DNA of 64,000 bases, taken from Corticibacter populi. Its GTDB lineage: Bacteria; Pseudomonadota; Gammaproteobacteria; Burkholderiales; Burkholderiaceae_C. Location of the stretch: the NCBI RefSeq assembly GCF_004217315.1, contig NZ_SGWR01000001.1, positions 124,001 through 188,000 of the forward strand. The letters run 5' to 3'. Each line of letters starts with the position of its first letter. Within the stretch, counting starts at the first letter, position 1. The notes below the pieces were generated by a model. The model had not been told where the DNA came from. It worked only from the letters and a program-made list of their open reading frames with translations, and ran no database searches. The position numbers were made by a program, and so were the translations under genes. Shown here piece after piece: positions 35,501 to 44,220 of the stretch.

Positions 35501-36228
35501 GGTGCTGCGGCCTGATCGGCGGCCGAGGTGTGAGCCAGGCGCCAGCCGACGCCGTGCACGGTTTCGATGCTGTCGAAACCATGGGCATGCAGCGTCTTGC
35601 GCAGCAGGTGCAGTTGGCTGCGCAGAGCCTCGGCTGAGGGAGGTTCTCCCTGCCACAGACAGTCCTCCAGCTTTTGTCGTGGCACGACGCGACCGGCATA
35701 GCGCATCAGCAGTTCCAGGATCAAGAGGCTTTTGCGGGTCAGCCGCACATCCTGGCCATCCACTTTGACGACCTGGTTCGAGAGCGAGAGCTCGAGCGGA
35801 CCGAAGCGGAGCACGAACGCGGTGTCGCACAGCTGCTGCGAGCGGCGGATCAAGGCCTTGGCACGCAGGACCAGTTCTTGCAGCGCAAACGGCTTGGTCA
35901 GGTAGTCGTCGGCGCCGTTGATGAAGCCTTGCACCTTGTCTTCCAGGGCCGAGCGGGCGGTGAGCATCAGCACCGGGGTGGCAAGCTGGAATTCCTGGCG
36001 TAATTGCCTCAGCAGGCTGTAGCCGTCCAGGTCCGGCAATCCGATGTCCAGCACCACCAGATCGTACTTCTCGCGTTCGAGGCGGTAGAGCGCGGCGGCG
36101 GCATTGCGTGCAATGTCCGCCGTCATCCCCTCGCTTTCGAGGGCGAACAGCAGGTTCTCGGCGATCGATCGCTCGTCCTCGACGATGAGGATCATTTGAT
36201 TGAATGCTGTGCCGGGGGCCATGGACAT
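35497..36228 (-). CDS. OmpR-family response regulator, PfeR-like
   Basis: This 243-residue regulator has a receiver domain (MILIVEDERSIAEN, phosphorylated aspartate in LVVLDIGLPDLDGY, lysine in YLTKPFALQEL) and a C-terminal winged helix (VRLTRKSLLILELLMRYAGRVVPR, IETVHGVGWRL). ATG 36228 was chosen; ATG 36222 and 36195 are alternatives and none has a strong ribosome site. It is divergent from the Fiu-like receptor gene across 349 bases and may head an operon through the kinase, entC, carrier protein and entF genes. Likely targets are that receptor and the siderophore genes. Confidence 0.85.
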   Translation of the reverse strand: MSMAPGTAFNQMILIVEDERSIAENLLFALESEGMTADIARNAAAALYRLEREKYDLVVLDIGLPDLDGYSLLRQLRQEFQLATPVLMLTARSALEDKVQGFINGADDYLTKPFALQELVLRAKALIRRSQQLCDTAFVLRFGPLELSLSNQVVKVDGQDVRLTRKSLLILELLMRYAGRVVPRQKLEDCLWQGEPPSAEALRSQLHLLRKTLHAHGFDSIETVHGVGWRLAHTSAADQAAAP

Positions 36229-36577
36229 GGGGATGGGTGGATCTGATGGATGTGGGTGGTACCGCAATGGTTGGCGGACGCATCGGCCTGTGTCAGTCGG
36301 TTGCCGTCCTGTTGGCCGGCGTCGATGGGATGCGGTTGGGAACGTAGCAGATAGAGCGTGAAATAAACGTGAAAACAAGAAAATCACTCATTCCTATTAT
36401 TGTTTATCAATGGATTGAGGCGCATTCGATGGAAATTCGATGGAAGGGATTCTAAGCTTGAATGAAATTGCATCTTATTGATGTGATTGACGGTTTTCAC
36501 GAGTGTGTGGCCGACGCGTCTCGCACAGTGGCGCGGACGGCCTGTACTTTCTCATGTCTTTTCAAGCGGGACTTTAG
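36229..36577. promoter_or_regulatory. Divergent control region between the response regulator and the catecholate receptor
   Basis: No gene is seen in these 349 bases. The centre (about 36360-36480) is AT-rich against a GC-rich background. ATTCCTATTATTGTTTATC at 36390-36408 is a weak Fur-box candidate (about 10 of 19), and GATGGAAATTCGATGGAA is a short direct repeat that might be a response-regulator site. Both readings are tentative. Confidence 0.4.
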
Positions 36578-38812
36578 ATGACGCAGGATTACCAAGATCG
36601 CGCAGGCGAACAGGACGCATGCATGGCGATTCCGATGGAGTGTTTTCAGCCGGCCTTCGGGCGATCGATGCTGGTGGGGGCCGCGCTGCTTGGCGGCAGC
36701 ATGGGCATGCTGCCGGCACACGCCCAGAGTGAGTCTGTCACGAGCCTGCCGGAGGTCGAGGTGACGGCAGCCGAGGATGCGCAAGCCTACCAGGCGCCAG
36801 TGTCCGCAAGTAATCCGAAATTCACGGCATCCTTGCTTGATACACCACGCTCGGTGACGGTAATCGGCCAGGAACTGATGCGCGACCGCGGCACTACATC
36901 GCTGCAGGATGTGTTGCGCACCACACCAGGCATCACCCTGGGCTCCGGCGAAGGCGGTACGCCGGCTGGCGACCGGCCATTCGTGCGTGGCTATGAGGCC
37001 AGCACCGACATCTTCATCGATGGCGTGCGCGACTATGCGCGGGGTTCGCACGAGACCTTCAACCTGGAGGCCGTGGAGGTTATCAAGGGGCCTAGTTCGG
37101 CCTATACGGGCCGTGGCGGTACCGGCGGAAGCATCAATCTGAGCAGCAAGGCGCCCCGGCTGGATCGTTTCCTGGAAGTCAGTGCCGGGGCGGGGAATGC
37201 CAGCCAGTGGCGTGCCACGGCCGATGCCAACGTGGCATTCTCGGAGACGGGGGCGGCGCGGCTGAACCTGATGAAGATGGGCGGGGAGGTGCCCGGACGT
37301 GGCGGCGTCACCGTTGATCGGTGGGGCATTGCGCCGTCGGTGGCGTTTGGCCTCGGTACGCCCACCCGCGTCACGCTGTCATATGTGCACATCGAGAATG
37401 ACGACATGCCCGATCTGGGGATCCCGTTCAGCAATGCCGCCAATGAACGGCGCGTGCCGCCCGATGTCGATCGCGAAAACTTCTATGGCAGGCTCAACGC
37501 CGATTTCCGCGAGAACACCATGAAGACGGGCACCATCAAGCTCGAACATGATTTTTCGGAGTCCCTGAGGCTGAGCAACGTCACCCGGCATGCGAAGACG
37601 CTCAATCATTACTTGATGACGCGCCCGACGTTCGATAATTGCACGGCTGCATCTGGCGAGCCATGCGCCAGTGAAGGTCCCACGGTGCAATTTCGCCGCG
37701 ACGATCGCCTTCGCTGGCGCTCGACCAGGTCCCTCGTCAATCAGACAGATCTGCATGGCAAATTGACGACGGGCTCGTTCAAGCACACGTTTCTCGCCGG
37801 CCTGGAGTTCAGCAAGGAGGACGTTTATAGCAAGTCCATGAGCGGAGGGCCCGGGCGCAGCCTCGATTCCTTGTACAACCCCGATCCACACGGCGTCTAC
37901 AGCTACAACCTCATCTATGGTGACAAGGTCAGGGATGGCTACATCAAGACCCGTTCGCTGTACTTCTTCGATACCGTGGAGTTCGACGAGCGCTTCTCGG
38001 TCAATGCAGGCCTGCGTCGCGAATCGTTTGAGGTGAACAATTACAGTATCCGCCGCAAGGACGACTTCTGGAACTACCAGTTGGGCGTGGTGTACAAGCC
38101 CGCCGAGAACGGCAGCGTTTACCTTTCCTATGCCACTTCTTCCAATCCGGCAGGAGAGAACCTGGGCCAAGGCGGAGGAGCGGACGGGGTGGGAGGCGCT
38201 GCCACGGTTCGAGATATGAAGCCGGAGAGGAGCCGCAGTTGGGAACTCGGCACCAAATGGGAGGTTCTGGAGCAGCGCCTGTCGCTAACGGCGGCGGTTT
38301 TCGAAACCGAGAAAACGGACGCCCGTTCGACCGACCCCCTGACTGGAGAGGTCAGCCTGGGGGGCAGTAACAGCGTGCGCGGCTTGGAACTTGGCGCCTC
38401 GGGCTCCATCACGCCCCGGTGGCAGATTTGGGCCGGCTATTCATACCTTGATCCGAAGATCAAAACGTATCGCAGTGGCACCAGCGTGTATGACGGCAAC
38501 CAGATCAAGTTCATCGCCAAGCAAAGTGCAAGCCTGTGGACGACCTATGAGATCCTGCCCGGTCTGAGCCTTGGTGGCGGTGCGACCTATCTGGGCGATC
38601 GCTATGCCAATGACGACAACACGCTGGTGCTGCCAAGCTACACGCGCTATGACGTGATGGCCCGCTATGCGGTCAGCAAAGACTTCTCGCTGCAGTTCAA
38701 TGTCAACAACTTGACCAACGATGAAATGTTCGACGCGTCTCATGTGGGCATTTTTGCCAACGTGGCGCCGGGCCGCTCCTACATGTTGACGGCAACTTAC
38801 CGGTTTCAATGA
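36578..38812 (+). CDS. Fiu-like TonB-dependent catecholate siderophore receptor
   Basis: This 744-residue outer-membrane receptor has a signal peptide ending PAHAQ near residue 50. A TonB-box-like LPEVEVTA, a plug (LLDTPRSVTVIGQELMRDRG, PFVRGYEASTDIFIDGVRDY, EVIKGPSSAYTGRGGTGG) and a barrel ending SYMLTATYRFQ follow. There is no STN domain, so it imports without signalling through FecR. The plug motifs and the YbiX/PiuC dioxygenase gene downstream are as in Fiu/PiuA receptors for monomeric catechols and related ligands. The divergent two-component genes are the probable controllers. Confidence 0.9.
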   Translation: MTQDYQDRAGEQDACMAIPMECFQPAFGRSMLVGAALLGGSMGMLPAHAQSESVTSLPEVEVTAAEDAQAYQAPVSASNPKFTASLLDTPRSVTVIGQELMRDRGTTSLQDVLRTTPGITLGSGEGGTPAGDRPFVRGYEASTDIFIDGVRDYARGSHETFNLEAVEVIKGPSSAYTGRGGTGGSINLSSKAPRLDRFLEVSAGAGNASQWRATADANVAFSETGAARLNLMKMGGEVPGRGGVTVDRWGIAPSVAFGLGTPTRVTLSYVHIENDDMPDLGIPFSNAANERRVPPDVDRENFYGRLNADFRENTMKTGTIKLEHDFSESLRLSNVTRHAKTLNHYLMTRPTFDNCTAASGEPCASEGPTVQFRRDDRLRWRSTRSLVNQTDLHGKLTTGSFKHTFLAGLEFSKEDVYSKSMSGGPGRSLDSLYNPDPHGVYSYNLIYGDKVRDGYIKTRSLYFFDTVEFDERFSVNAGLRRESFEVNNYSIRRKDDFWNYQLGVVYKPAENGSVYLSYATSSNPAGENLGQGGGADGVGGAATVRDMKPERSRSWELGTKWEVLEQRLSLTAAVFETEKTDARSTDPLTGEVSLGGSNSVRGLELGASGSITPRWQIWAGYSYLDPKIKTYRSGTSVYDGNQIKFIAKQSASLWTTYEILPGLSLGGGATYLGDRYANDDNTLVLPSYTRYDVMARYAVSKDFSLQFNVNNLTNDEMFDASHVGIFANVAPGRSYMLTATYRFQ

Positions 38813-38951
38813 TGGCTCGTCTCCGGGGCGGGCGCGGGTCAGGCGTGTCCGCCACGGGGGGATGTGCCTGCCGGGCAGCAAGGCCGTCCACGTTTGGCAC
38901 TCCCCGCCGACCCCGTCCGGATGATCTGAGCAGACAGAAAGAGGCTGGACC

Positions 38952-39632
38952 ATGATGCTGGTTATTTCCGATGTACTGAATTCCGATGAGGTGGCGCACA
39001 TGCGTGGCCAGCTGGAGCAGGCAGGGTGGTGCGACGGTCGCGATACCGCCGGTTATGCGGCCGTGGGGCAGAAGAGCAATCTGCAGTTGCACGCGCAGGA
39101 TGCGCTGGCCATCGCGCTGGGCCAGCGCATCCTGCAGGCGCTGGCAGAGAATCCGATGTTCGTATCTTTCGCGTTGCCGCTGCGTATCTTGCCGCCGATG
39201 TTCAATTGCTATCGAGGCGGTGGCGCGTACGGTTTTCACATCGACAACGCCATTCGCGTCAACCGGGGCACCGGCGAGCGTATTCGCACCGACTTGTCGA
39301 CCACGCTGTTCCTCAGTGACCCCAAGGGGTATGACGGTGGCGAGCTCGTCATCAATGGCACCTATGGGGCTGAGTCGATCAAGTTGCCGGCCGGCCATGC
39401 GGTGGTCTATCCCGGCTCCAGCCTGCATGCCGTTCGGCCTGTCACCAGAGGCCAGCGGTTCGCGTCATTTTTCTGGACGCAGAGCATGGTGGCCGACGAT
39501 GCACGAAGAGCCATTCTCTATGAGTTGGACACTGCCATCCAGCATCTGGCCCGGCGCCTGGGCACCGAGGAGGAATTCAACCGATTGACGGGCGTCTATC
39601 ACAATCTGCTGCGGCAATGGGCGCAGGTTTGA
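38952..39632 (+). CDS. PKHD-type Fe(II)/2-oxoglutarate dioxygenase, YbiX/PiuC family
   Basis: This 226-residue oxygenase shows the iron ligands H-x-D in YGFHIDNAI and the distal histidine with the 2-oxoglutarate-binding arginine in SSLHAVRPVTRGQR. NCYRGGGAYGFHID and TLFLSDPKGYDGGEL are family signatures. YbiX follows fiu in Escherichia coli and PiuC follows piuA in Pseudomonas; here too it is 139 bases after the receptor gene. Its natural substrate is unknown. ATG 38952 (MMLVISDVL) has GAAAGAGG upstream. Confidence 0.92.
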   Translation: MMLVISDVLNSDEVAHMRGQLEQAGWCDGRDTAGYAAVGQKSNLQLHAQDALAIALGQRILQALAENPMFVSFALPLRILPPMFNCYRGGGAYGFHIDNAIRVNRGTGERIRTDLSTTLFLSDPKGYDGGELVINGTYGAESIKLPAGHAVVYPGSSLHAVRPVTRGQRFASFFWTQSMVADDARRAILYELDTAIQHLARRLGTEEEFNRLTGVYHNLLRQWAQV

Positions 39633-39713
39633 CGCGCACCCGGGCGCAGGCGGCAGGACGACCGGGCGCGTACATGCCACGCCATTGGTCGTGGTGAAAG
39701 TCAAGCCAAACGG

Positions 39714-40895
39714 ATGAAGGAAATCGCTCCCGTGCAGAACGACAATATCCCCCCCGATGCCAGCCTTACCGAGACACTCGCGCGGGTGGCCTGCCTGCGC
39801 GATTATGAAGTCCGCGCACGGCAGCTCTTGCCGCGTGCGATTTGGTCGTACCTCCAGTGCGGCGCCGCCGATGGCATCACCAGCCGTTGGAACGAGCAGG
39901 CCCTGCAGGATCTACCGCTGTGGCCGAGGATGCTTCGCGGTGTTGCCAATGGCAGCACCGCACTGGAGTTGTTGGGCCGGCATCATGCCAGCCCGATTTT
40001 GATCGCGCCGATGGCCTATCATGCACTGGCGCACCGGTATGGAGAACTGGCGACGTCGCAAGCTGCAGGCGCAATGCAGACGGGCCTGGTGGTGAGTACG
40101 CAGTCCAGCGTCTCTCTGGAAGAGGTGGCGCGCAATGCGCACGCGCCACTGTGGTTTCAGCTTTATATCCAGCCGCATCGGGAGATCACGCTGGATTTGA
40201 TTGGCCGGGCCGAACGGGCCGGTTACCAGGCTCTGGTGGTCACGGTGGACGCGCCCATTCAGGGCCTGCGCAACGCGGATCAGCGTGCTGGTTTCCAGTT
40301 ACCGCCGGAGGCGCGGCCCGTCAACCTCGAACCCTACGCGCAACAGTTGAACAGGACCGGAGCCGTCGAACCAGGCCAGTCTGTGTTCCGCCATCCGTTG
40401 GTTGCCGCGATGCCTGACTGGGCGTCGCTGGCATGGCTGGTCAGGCAGACATCGTTGCCGGTGCTCGTCAAGGGACTGATTCATCCAGGGGATGTCGAGC
40501 CTGCATTGGACTGTGGCATTGACGGGATCATCGTCTCCAATCATGGCGGCCGGATGCTGGACGGGGTGCCGGCCACCGTGCATGTCTTGCCGGGCATCGT
40601 CGCCGCAGTTGGCCAGCGGGTGCCGGTGCTGGTGGACGGCGGCATCCGTCGCGGCACTGACATCATCAAGTGTCTGGCGCGTGGTGCCGACGCGGTGCTG
40701 GTCGGCCGCCCGGTGCTGCATGGCCTAGCGGTTGCTGGCAGCACGGGCGTCGCCCATGTGCTGCACTTGTTGCGTACAGAACTGGAGATGGGCATGGTCC
40801 TGTGCGGAGCTGCCAGCATCGCTGATATCCGGGAGCTTGGCCTGCTGGATTCGAGAATGCATGATGGAGGAGCCGTACATGCTGCCGCACGATAG
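39714..40895 (+). CDS. FMN-dependent alpha-hydroxy-acid oxidase/dehydrogenase
   Basis: This 393-residue TIM-barrel flavoenzyme is of the lactate/glycolate oxidase family. FMN and substrate segments are APMAYHALAH, VVTVDAPIQGLRNAD, LVKGLIHPGDVE, the catalytic histidine in SNHGGRMLDG, and VLVDGGIRRGTDIIKCLARGADAVLVGRP. It oxidises a 2-hydroxy acid to the 2-oxo acid; lactate is the commonest substrate but cannot be assumed. It follows the dioxygenase gene by 81 bases and its end overlaps the start of the Fur-family gene, so the four genes from the receptor onward look like one iron-linked operon. The N-terminus is uncertain. Confidence 0.88.
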   Translation: MKEIAPVQNDNIPPDASLTETLARVACLRDYEVRARQLLPRAIWSYLQCGAADGITSRWNEQALQDLPLWPRMLRGVANGSTALELLGRHHASPILIAPMAYHALAHRYGELATSQAAGAMQTGLVVSTQSSVSLEEVARNAHAPLWFQLYIQPHREITLDLIGRAERAGYQALVVTVDAPIQGLRNADQRAGFQLPPEARPVNLEPYAQQLNRTGAVEPGQSVFRHPLVAAMPDWASLAWLVRQTSLPVLVKGLIHPGDVEPALDCGIDGIIVSNHGGRMLDGVPATVHVLPGIVAAVGQRVPVLVDGGIRRGTDIIKCLARGADAVLVGRPVLHGLAVAGSTGVAHVLHLLRTELEMGMVLCGAASIADIRELGLLDSRMHDGGAVHAAAR

Positions 40896-41349
40896 TGCCT
40901 TGTGGATGCAGGATAAGCTGAGCAGGGACAGTTCGAGCTTGTTGCGCGTCGCCGGCATGAAGGTGACGGTTCCTAGGCTTGCCGTGCTTGAACTGCTCAG
41001 ACAGCGTCGGCAGGCCATGGATGTGCATCAGATTTATCACGCATTGCTGGAGACGCGGGAGATCAGTCTGAGCTCTCTTTACGTGGTGCTCAAGCAATTG
41101 GCGGTGATGAATGTCATCGATGTCCATGTTGGACCGAAAAAGACCTTGTACTCGCTGCTGGGCAGTATCAATACGGCGGTCATGACCTGTATCGGTTGCG
41201 GCAAGACAAATACCTCCGATCTGGAACTCTTTAGTCGAGAGGTCGCCAACCATTGCGAGACCTCGGGAGTGGTTCTCAAGGGTTTTAACGTCGATATGCT
41301 GGTCATCTGCAGCAACTGCCGGAAAAGGCAAGTTCACCTGATCAGATGA
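40879..41349 (+). CDS. Fur-superfamily protein with atypical metal site
   Basis: This 156-residue protein has a Fur-like winged helix (RVAGMKVTVPRLAVLELLR, MDVHQIYHALLE, LSSLYVVLKQLAVMNVI) and a dimerisation half with two CxxC pairs (CIGCG and CSNC) for structural zinc. The histidine-rich regulatory motif normally placed just before the first CxxC is missing; the sequence there is NTAVMTC. Regulation by iron may therefore differ from Fur. ATG 40879 was chosen because GGAGGAG lies 7-13 bases upstream; it overlaps the oxidase gene by 17 bases. Its target is unknown, the linked iron-uptake genes being the obvious candidates. Confidence 0.78.
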   Translation: MLPHDSALWMQDKLSRDSSSLLRVAGMKVTVPRLAVLELLRQRRQAMDVHQIYHALLETREISLSSLYVVLKQLAVMNVIDVHVGPKKTLYSLLGSINTAVMTCIGCGKTNTSDLELFSREVANHCETSGVVLKGFNVDMLVICSNCRKRQVHLIR

Positions 41350-41389
41350 CGACCTTGGGTTGATCTGATGGACGTTTCGCCTAGGGAGG

Positions 41390-41428
41390 GTCATCAATCA
41401 CCAAGCGATCCCTTTGGTGATTGATGAC
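41390..41428. terminator. Long hairpin between convergent genes
   Basis: GTCATCAATCACCAA and its perfect complement form a 15-base stem around nine bases, midway between the convergent Fur-family and Nudix genes. It is well placed to end transcription from both directions, although the T run is absent. Confidence 0.6.
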
Positions 41429-41433
41429 ACGCA

Positions 41434-41982
41434 CTAGTCAATGCTGAAGTCGTGTATACCGAAACGGCCTTGCTGCCGGTCGGCAAAAAAGCGCTCGAGC
41501 GTCACCCGGGTGGTGTGAAAGGCCAGTTCTTCCCAGGGAATCTCGGCCTCGGCAAAGAGACGCGCCTCCTGGGTTTCCGGACCGGGATGGGCTTCGGGGC
41601 TGGTCATGGTGGCACGGTAGAACAAATGCACCTGGCCGACGCGCGGTACGCTGATGATGGAGAACAGCGGACCCATCTCCAGCTGCAGCCCGGCTTCCTC
41701 GTCGGTCTCCCGCGCGGCGCCCTGGGCGGTGGTCTCGTCGAGTTCCATGAAGCCGGCCGGCAGGGTCCACTTGCCCATGCGCGGCTCGATGTTGCGCCGG
41801 CACAGCAGCACCTGGTCTTGCCAGACCGGAATGGTGCCGACCACGTTGAGCGGGTTAACGTACTGCACGGTGTGGCAGGCCGGGCAGACCGCCCGCACGC
41901 GGGTATCGCCATCGTCGGGCACGCGGTGTTCGACGGCATGGCCGCAGACACGGCAGAAGTTGATCAGGGAGCGGGGTGTCAT
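41434..41982 (-). CDS. Nudix hydrolase with N-terminal zinc ribbon
   Basis: This 182-residue protein begins with a small zinc ribbon (FCRVCG and CPACH). The Nudix box reads GFMELDETTAQGAARETDEEAGL, matching G-x5-E-x7-R-E-x2-E-E-x-G, so it should hydrolyse a nucleoside diphosphate linked to another moiety. Zinc ribbon plus Nudix recalls the NADH pyrophosphatase group, but it is shorter than NudC, so the substrate is open. ATG 41982 fits the start of the ribbon (MTPRSLINFCRVCG). The neighbouring FAH-family gene upstream runs in the same direction, with a 67-base gap. Confidence 0.88.
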   Translation of the reverse strand: MTPRSLINFCRVCGHAVEHRVPDDGDTRVRAVCPACHTVQYVNPLNVVGTIPVWQDQVLLCRRNIEPRMGKWTLPAGFMELDETTAQGAARETDEEAGLQLEMGPLFSIISVPRVGQVHLFYRATMTSPEAHPGPETQEARLFAEAEIPWEELAFHTTRVTLERFFADRQQGRFGIHDFSID

Positions 41983-42049
41983 GCGGCAGGACGGTAGCGG
42001 AGGAAAGGCCGCGGCGGCAGATGCGGCGGCAGGGTGGCCAAAAGTGTGA

Positions 42050-42745
42050 TTACACCACTTTGACGTGCAAGTCGGGCAGGCCGTCGATATGGCCCTGCAA
42101 CTCCTCACCCCGGTTGACGGCACCCACGCCGGCGGGTGTGCCGGTGAAGATCAGGTCGCCCGGCTGCAGTTCCCAGCCATTGGAGATGTGGGCCACCACT
42201 TCGGCGAGCTTCCAGATCAGCTCGTCGGTGTTGCCGCTCTGGCGCAACTGGCCGTCGATGCTCAGCGTGATGCCTGCATGCTCGATCTGCGGCAGTTGCC
42301 CGCGCGGCGTGATCGGGCCGATCGGGGCGCTCTGGTCGAAGCCCTTGGCGATCGACCAGGGCCGGCCCGCCTTCTTCAGCTCGGCCTGCAGATCGCGCCG
42401 CGTCAGGTCCAGGCCGACGGCGTAGCCGTAGATGTGCGCCAGGGCCTGCTCGGGTGCAATGCCTTTGCCGCCCTTGCCGATGGCCACCACCAGCTCGACT
42501 TCGTGGTGCAGGCTTTGCGTCAGGCTCGGGTAGGCCACCGTGCCGGTGCTGCCGGCGGGCACGAAGACGATGGCGTCGGCGGGCTTCATGAAGAAGAACG
42601 GCGCCTCGCGGCCGCTGGCGCCCATCTCCTGGGCGTGCTTGGCATAGTTCTGGCCCACGCAGTAGATGCGGTGCACCGGGAACAGGGCGTCCTGGCCCGA
42701 GATGGCCACGGTGGGGGTCGGCTGGGGTTGGAAGAGCAGTGACAT
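42050..42745 (-). CDS. Fumarylacetoacetate hydrolase family protein
   Basis: This 231-residue protein of the FAH superfamily shows IYCVGQNYAKHAQEMG, APFFFMKPADAI, the metal-binding HHEVELVVAIGKGG, and GDLIFTGTPAGVGAV. Members are Mg/Mn-dependent hydrolases, decarboxylases or isomerases of beta-keto acids, for example acylpyruvate hydrolase and oxaloacetate decarboxylase; the exact reaction cannot be told. ATG 42745 starts the family at its normal point. Upstream 42746-43053 contains no gene but a large inverted-repeat element. Confidence 0.88.
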   Translation of the reverse strand: MSLLFQPQPTPTVAISGQDALFPVHRIYCVGQNYAKHAQEMGASGREAPFFFMKPADAIVFVPAGSTGTVAYPSLTQSLHHEVELVVAIGKGGKGIAPEQALAHIYGYAVGLDLTRRDLQAELKKAGRPWSIAKGFDQSAPIGPITPRGQLPQIEHAGITLSIDGQLRQSGNTDELIWKLAEVVAHISNGWELQPGDLIFTGTPAGVGAVNRGEELQGHIDGLPDLHVKVV

Positions 42746-42879
42746 GGCTTGTGACGGTGAATGGAATGGTGGACAGGTGCCGGGGAAGGCAGTCCGCACT
42801 ATAACGCGCAGCCCCGTTGTTGCGCGTCGCCTGGCTGTCTATGGGCGGTGCCGTCCGTGGTGCCACGCCAAGGGCGTTG

Positions 42880-43053
42880 GAACCTGTTCACGATCTTTTC
42901 ATGGGCTACGTTGTCCCGACAAGGATTTGTCACACCGCAGCGCGCGCCTGCCGGGACAAACCCGAAGGGCAGGAGGTCAAAAATGCACCGGGCGTCTTGC
43001 CCACTGCATTTCTGACCTCCTGCGTGACCCACGAAAAAATCGTGAACAGGTTC
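42880..43053. repeat. Inverted-repeat element, copy 2 (174 bases, nested palindromes)
   Basis: The ends are complementary: GAACCTGTTCACGATCTTTTC on the left and a near-perfect inverse on the right that ends one base before the stop codon of the next gene. Inside, 42969-42987 and 43005-43023 form a second 19-base inverted repeat with one mismatch. The terminal motif recurs at 25744-25797 and, in half, near 53395. The shape is that of a small non-coding interspersed or MITE-like element. Confidence 0.75.
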
Positions 43054-44028
43054 TCAGGGCTGGCCCGTCTGGCCGCGCACCATCGCCAGCAGCTTGCCCG
43101 CATCGAGCGTGCGGGCCTGGGCCTGCATGTCCGGCAGGTACTGCGAGTGCAGCCGGCGTCCGTCCTGCAGCACGTGGGCATAGGCATCCTTGAGCATTTG
43201 CGTCGAGAGCGTGCGTCCGCCTGCGTAGTATTGGTTGGCGACGTGGCCGAGTGCGTAGGTGGCCGCAAAGCTCATGCCGGAACTGACGGCCTGTTTGCCC
43301 AGGCCGCCCAGGATGCCCTTGCCGGCCTTGCCCAGCAAGCCGCCGAGCAGCTTGCGACCGGCCTGTTCCAGGTACTGGGAGGTCATGCCCACGCCGATGG
43401 TGGCCAGAAAGTCGCGGATGTGGCCGCGGTCGAGCTGGTAGCCATAACTCTGGCCGATCTGGTAGACCAGCCGCATCTGCAGCGGAATGATGGCCATCGT
43501 CGAGAGTGACTCGGGCAGCAGTTCGATGGCGCCATTGGTGATGGCCGCGCGCAGGATCTTGCCGTCGATGGCCTCGCGCGAAAGGGTGCTGGCACGGCGC
43601 TGCGAGTCGGCTGCGTCGGAGTCAATGTCGGCATCGGCGGCGACATCGAGCGGTGCCTGGGCCAGGGCATCGGTTTGCGCCAGCGCCTGTTCGGCCAAAC
43701 CGGGTGCCAGACCCAGGGCCTCGCGCAACTCGGTCAGGAAGGCCTGCTCCTGTGCGCTGGTGCTGCCGTCGGCCTCGCAGACGCAAACCGCCATTTCATA
43801 GGCGAGCTGGCGTGCCGGCTCGCTCTCGAGCGAGGCCGCCGCATTCTTGAGGCTGGTGCGTTTGAACAACACGTCCTGGTAGAGCGCCGGCAGGTCGATG
43901 CCTGAAGAGGATGCCAGGCTCTCGGCGATCTGGCGGATCTGCTCGCGCTCGCGGTCATGTTTGTGGCTGTCGGCGTAGGCCGCCAGCAGGCTGATGGTGA
44001 GGGTGGCCTGTATGTCCTGGTGATGCAT
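43054..44028 (-). CDS. TerB/DUF697-like membrane-associated protein
   Basis: This 324-residue protein has a helical acidic N-terminal half similar to TerB-type domains (CVCEADGSTSAQEQAFLTEL). A C-terminal half of DUF697 type follows, with glycine-rich hydrophobic helices (LLPESLSTMAIIPLQMRLVYQIG, LLGGLLGKAGKGILGGLG) that may insert in the membrane. Function is not established for this combination; stress response is often suggested for TerB-like proteins. ATG 44028 starts the conserved part. It is divergent from the LysR gene across 192 bases, so that regulator may control it. Confidence 0.7.
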   Translation of the reverse strand: MHHQDIQATLTISLLAAYADSHKHDREREQIRQIAESLASSSGIDLPALYQDVLFKRTSLKNAAASLESEPARQLAYEMAVCVCEADGSTSAQEQAFLTELREALGLAPGLAEQALAQTDALAQAPLDVAADADIDSDAADSQRRASTLSREAIDGKILRAAITNGAIELLPESLSTMAIIPLQMRLVYQIGQSYGYQLDRGHIRDFLATIGVGMTSQYLEQAGRKLLGGLLGKAGKGILGGLGKQAVSSGMSFAATYALGHVANQYYAGGRTLSTQMLKDAYAHVLQDGRRLHSQYLPDMQAQARTLDAGKLLAMVRGQTGQP

Positions 44029-44220
44029 GGTGTGTGTATGGAAAGTGGAGGGTGGGGCATGCGGTGCCAACCGGTGCGAGCCGGTTCTGAAGGAGACTGC
44101 ACGGCTGCCGAAGTTCCCGGCGCCGTCCGTGCCGGCGGGTCTTTCGCACTATCATGCCGGTTCACGAAAACACTTGTTCGGCGCTGCCAACAACACGTTC
44201 TAAGGATCTGGAACCAAAGC

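Noticed and set aside
36390-36408. Second Fur box in front of the catecholate receptor as a firm call
   Set aside because: Only about 10 of 19 positions match; kept as a weak candidate inside the control-region entry, not as a separate site.
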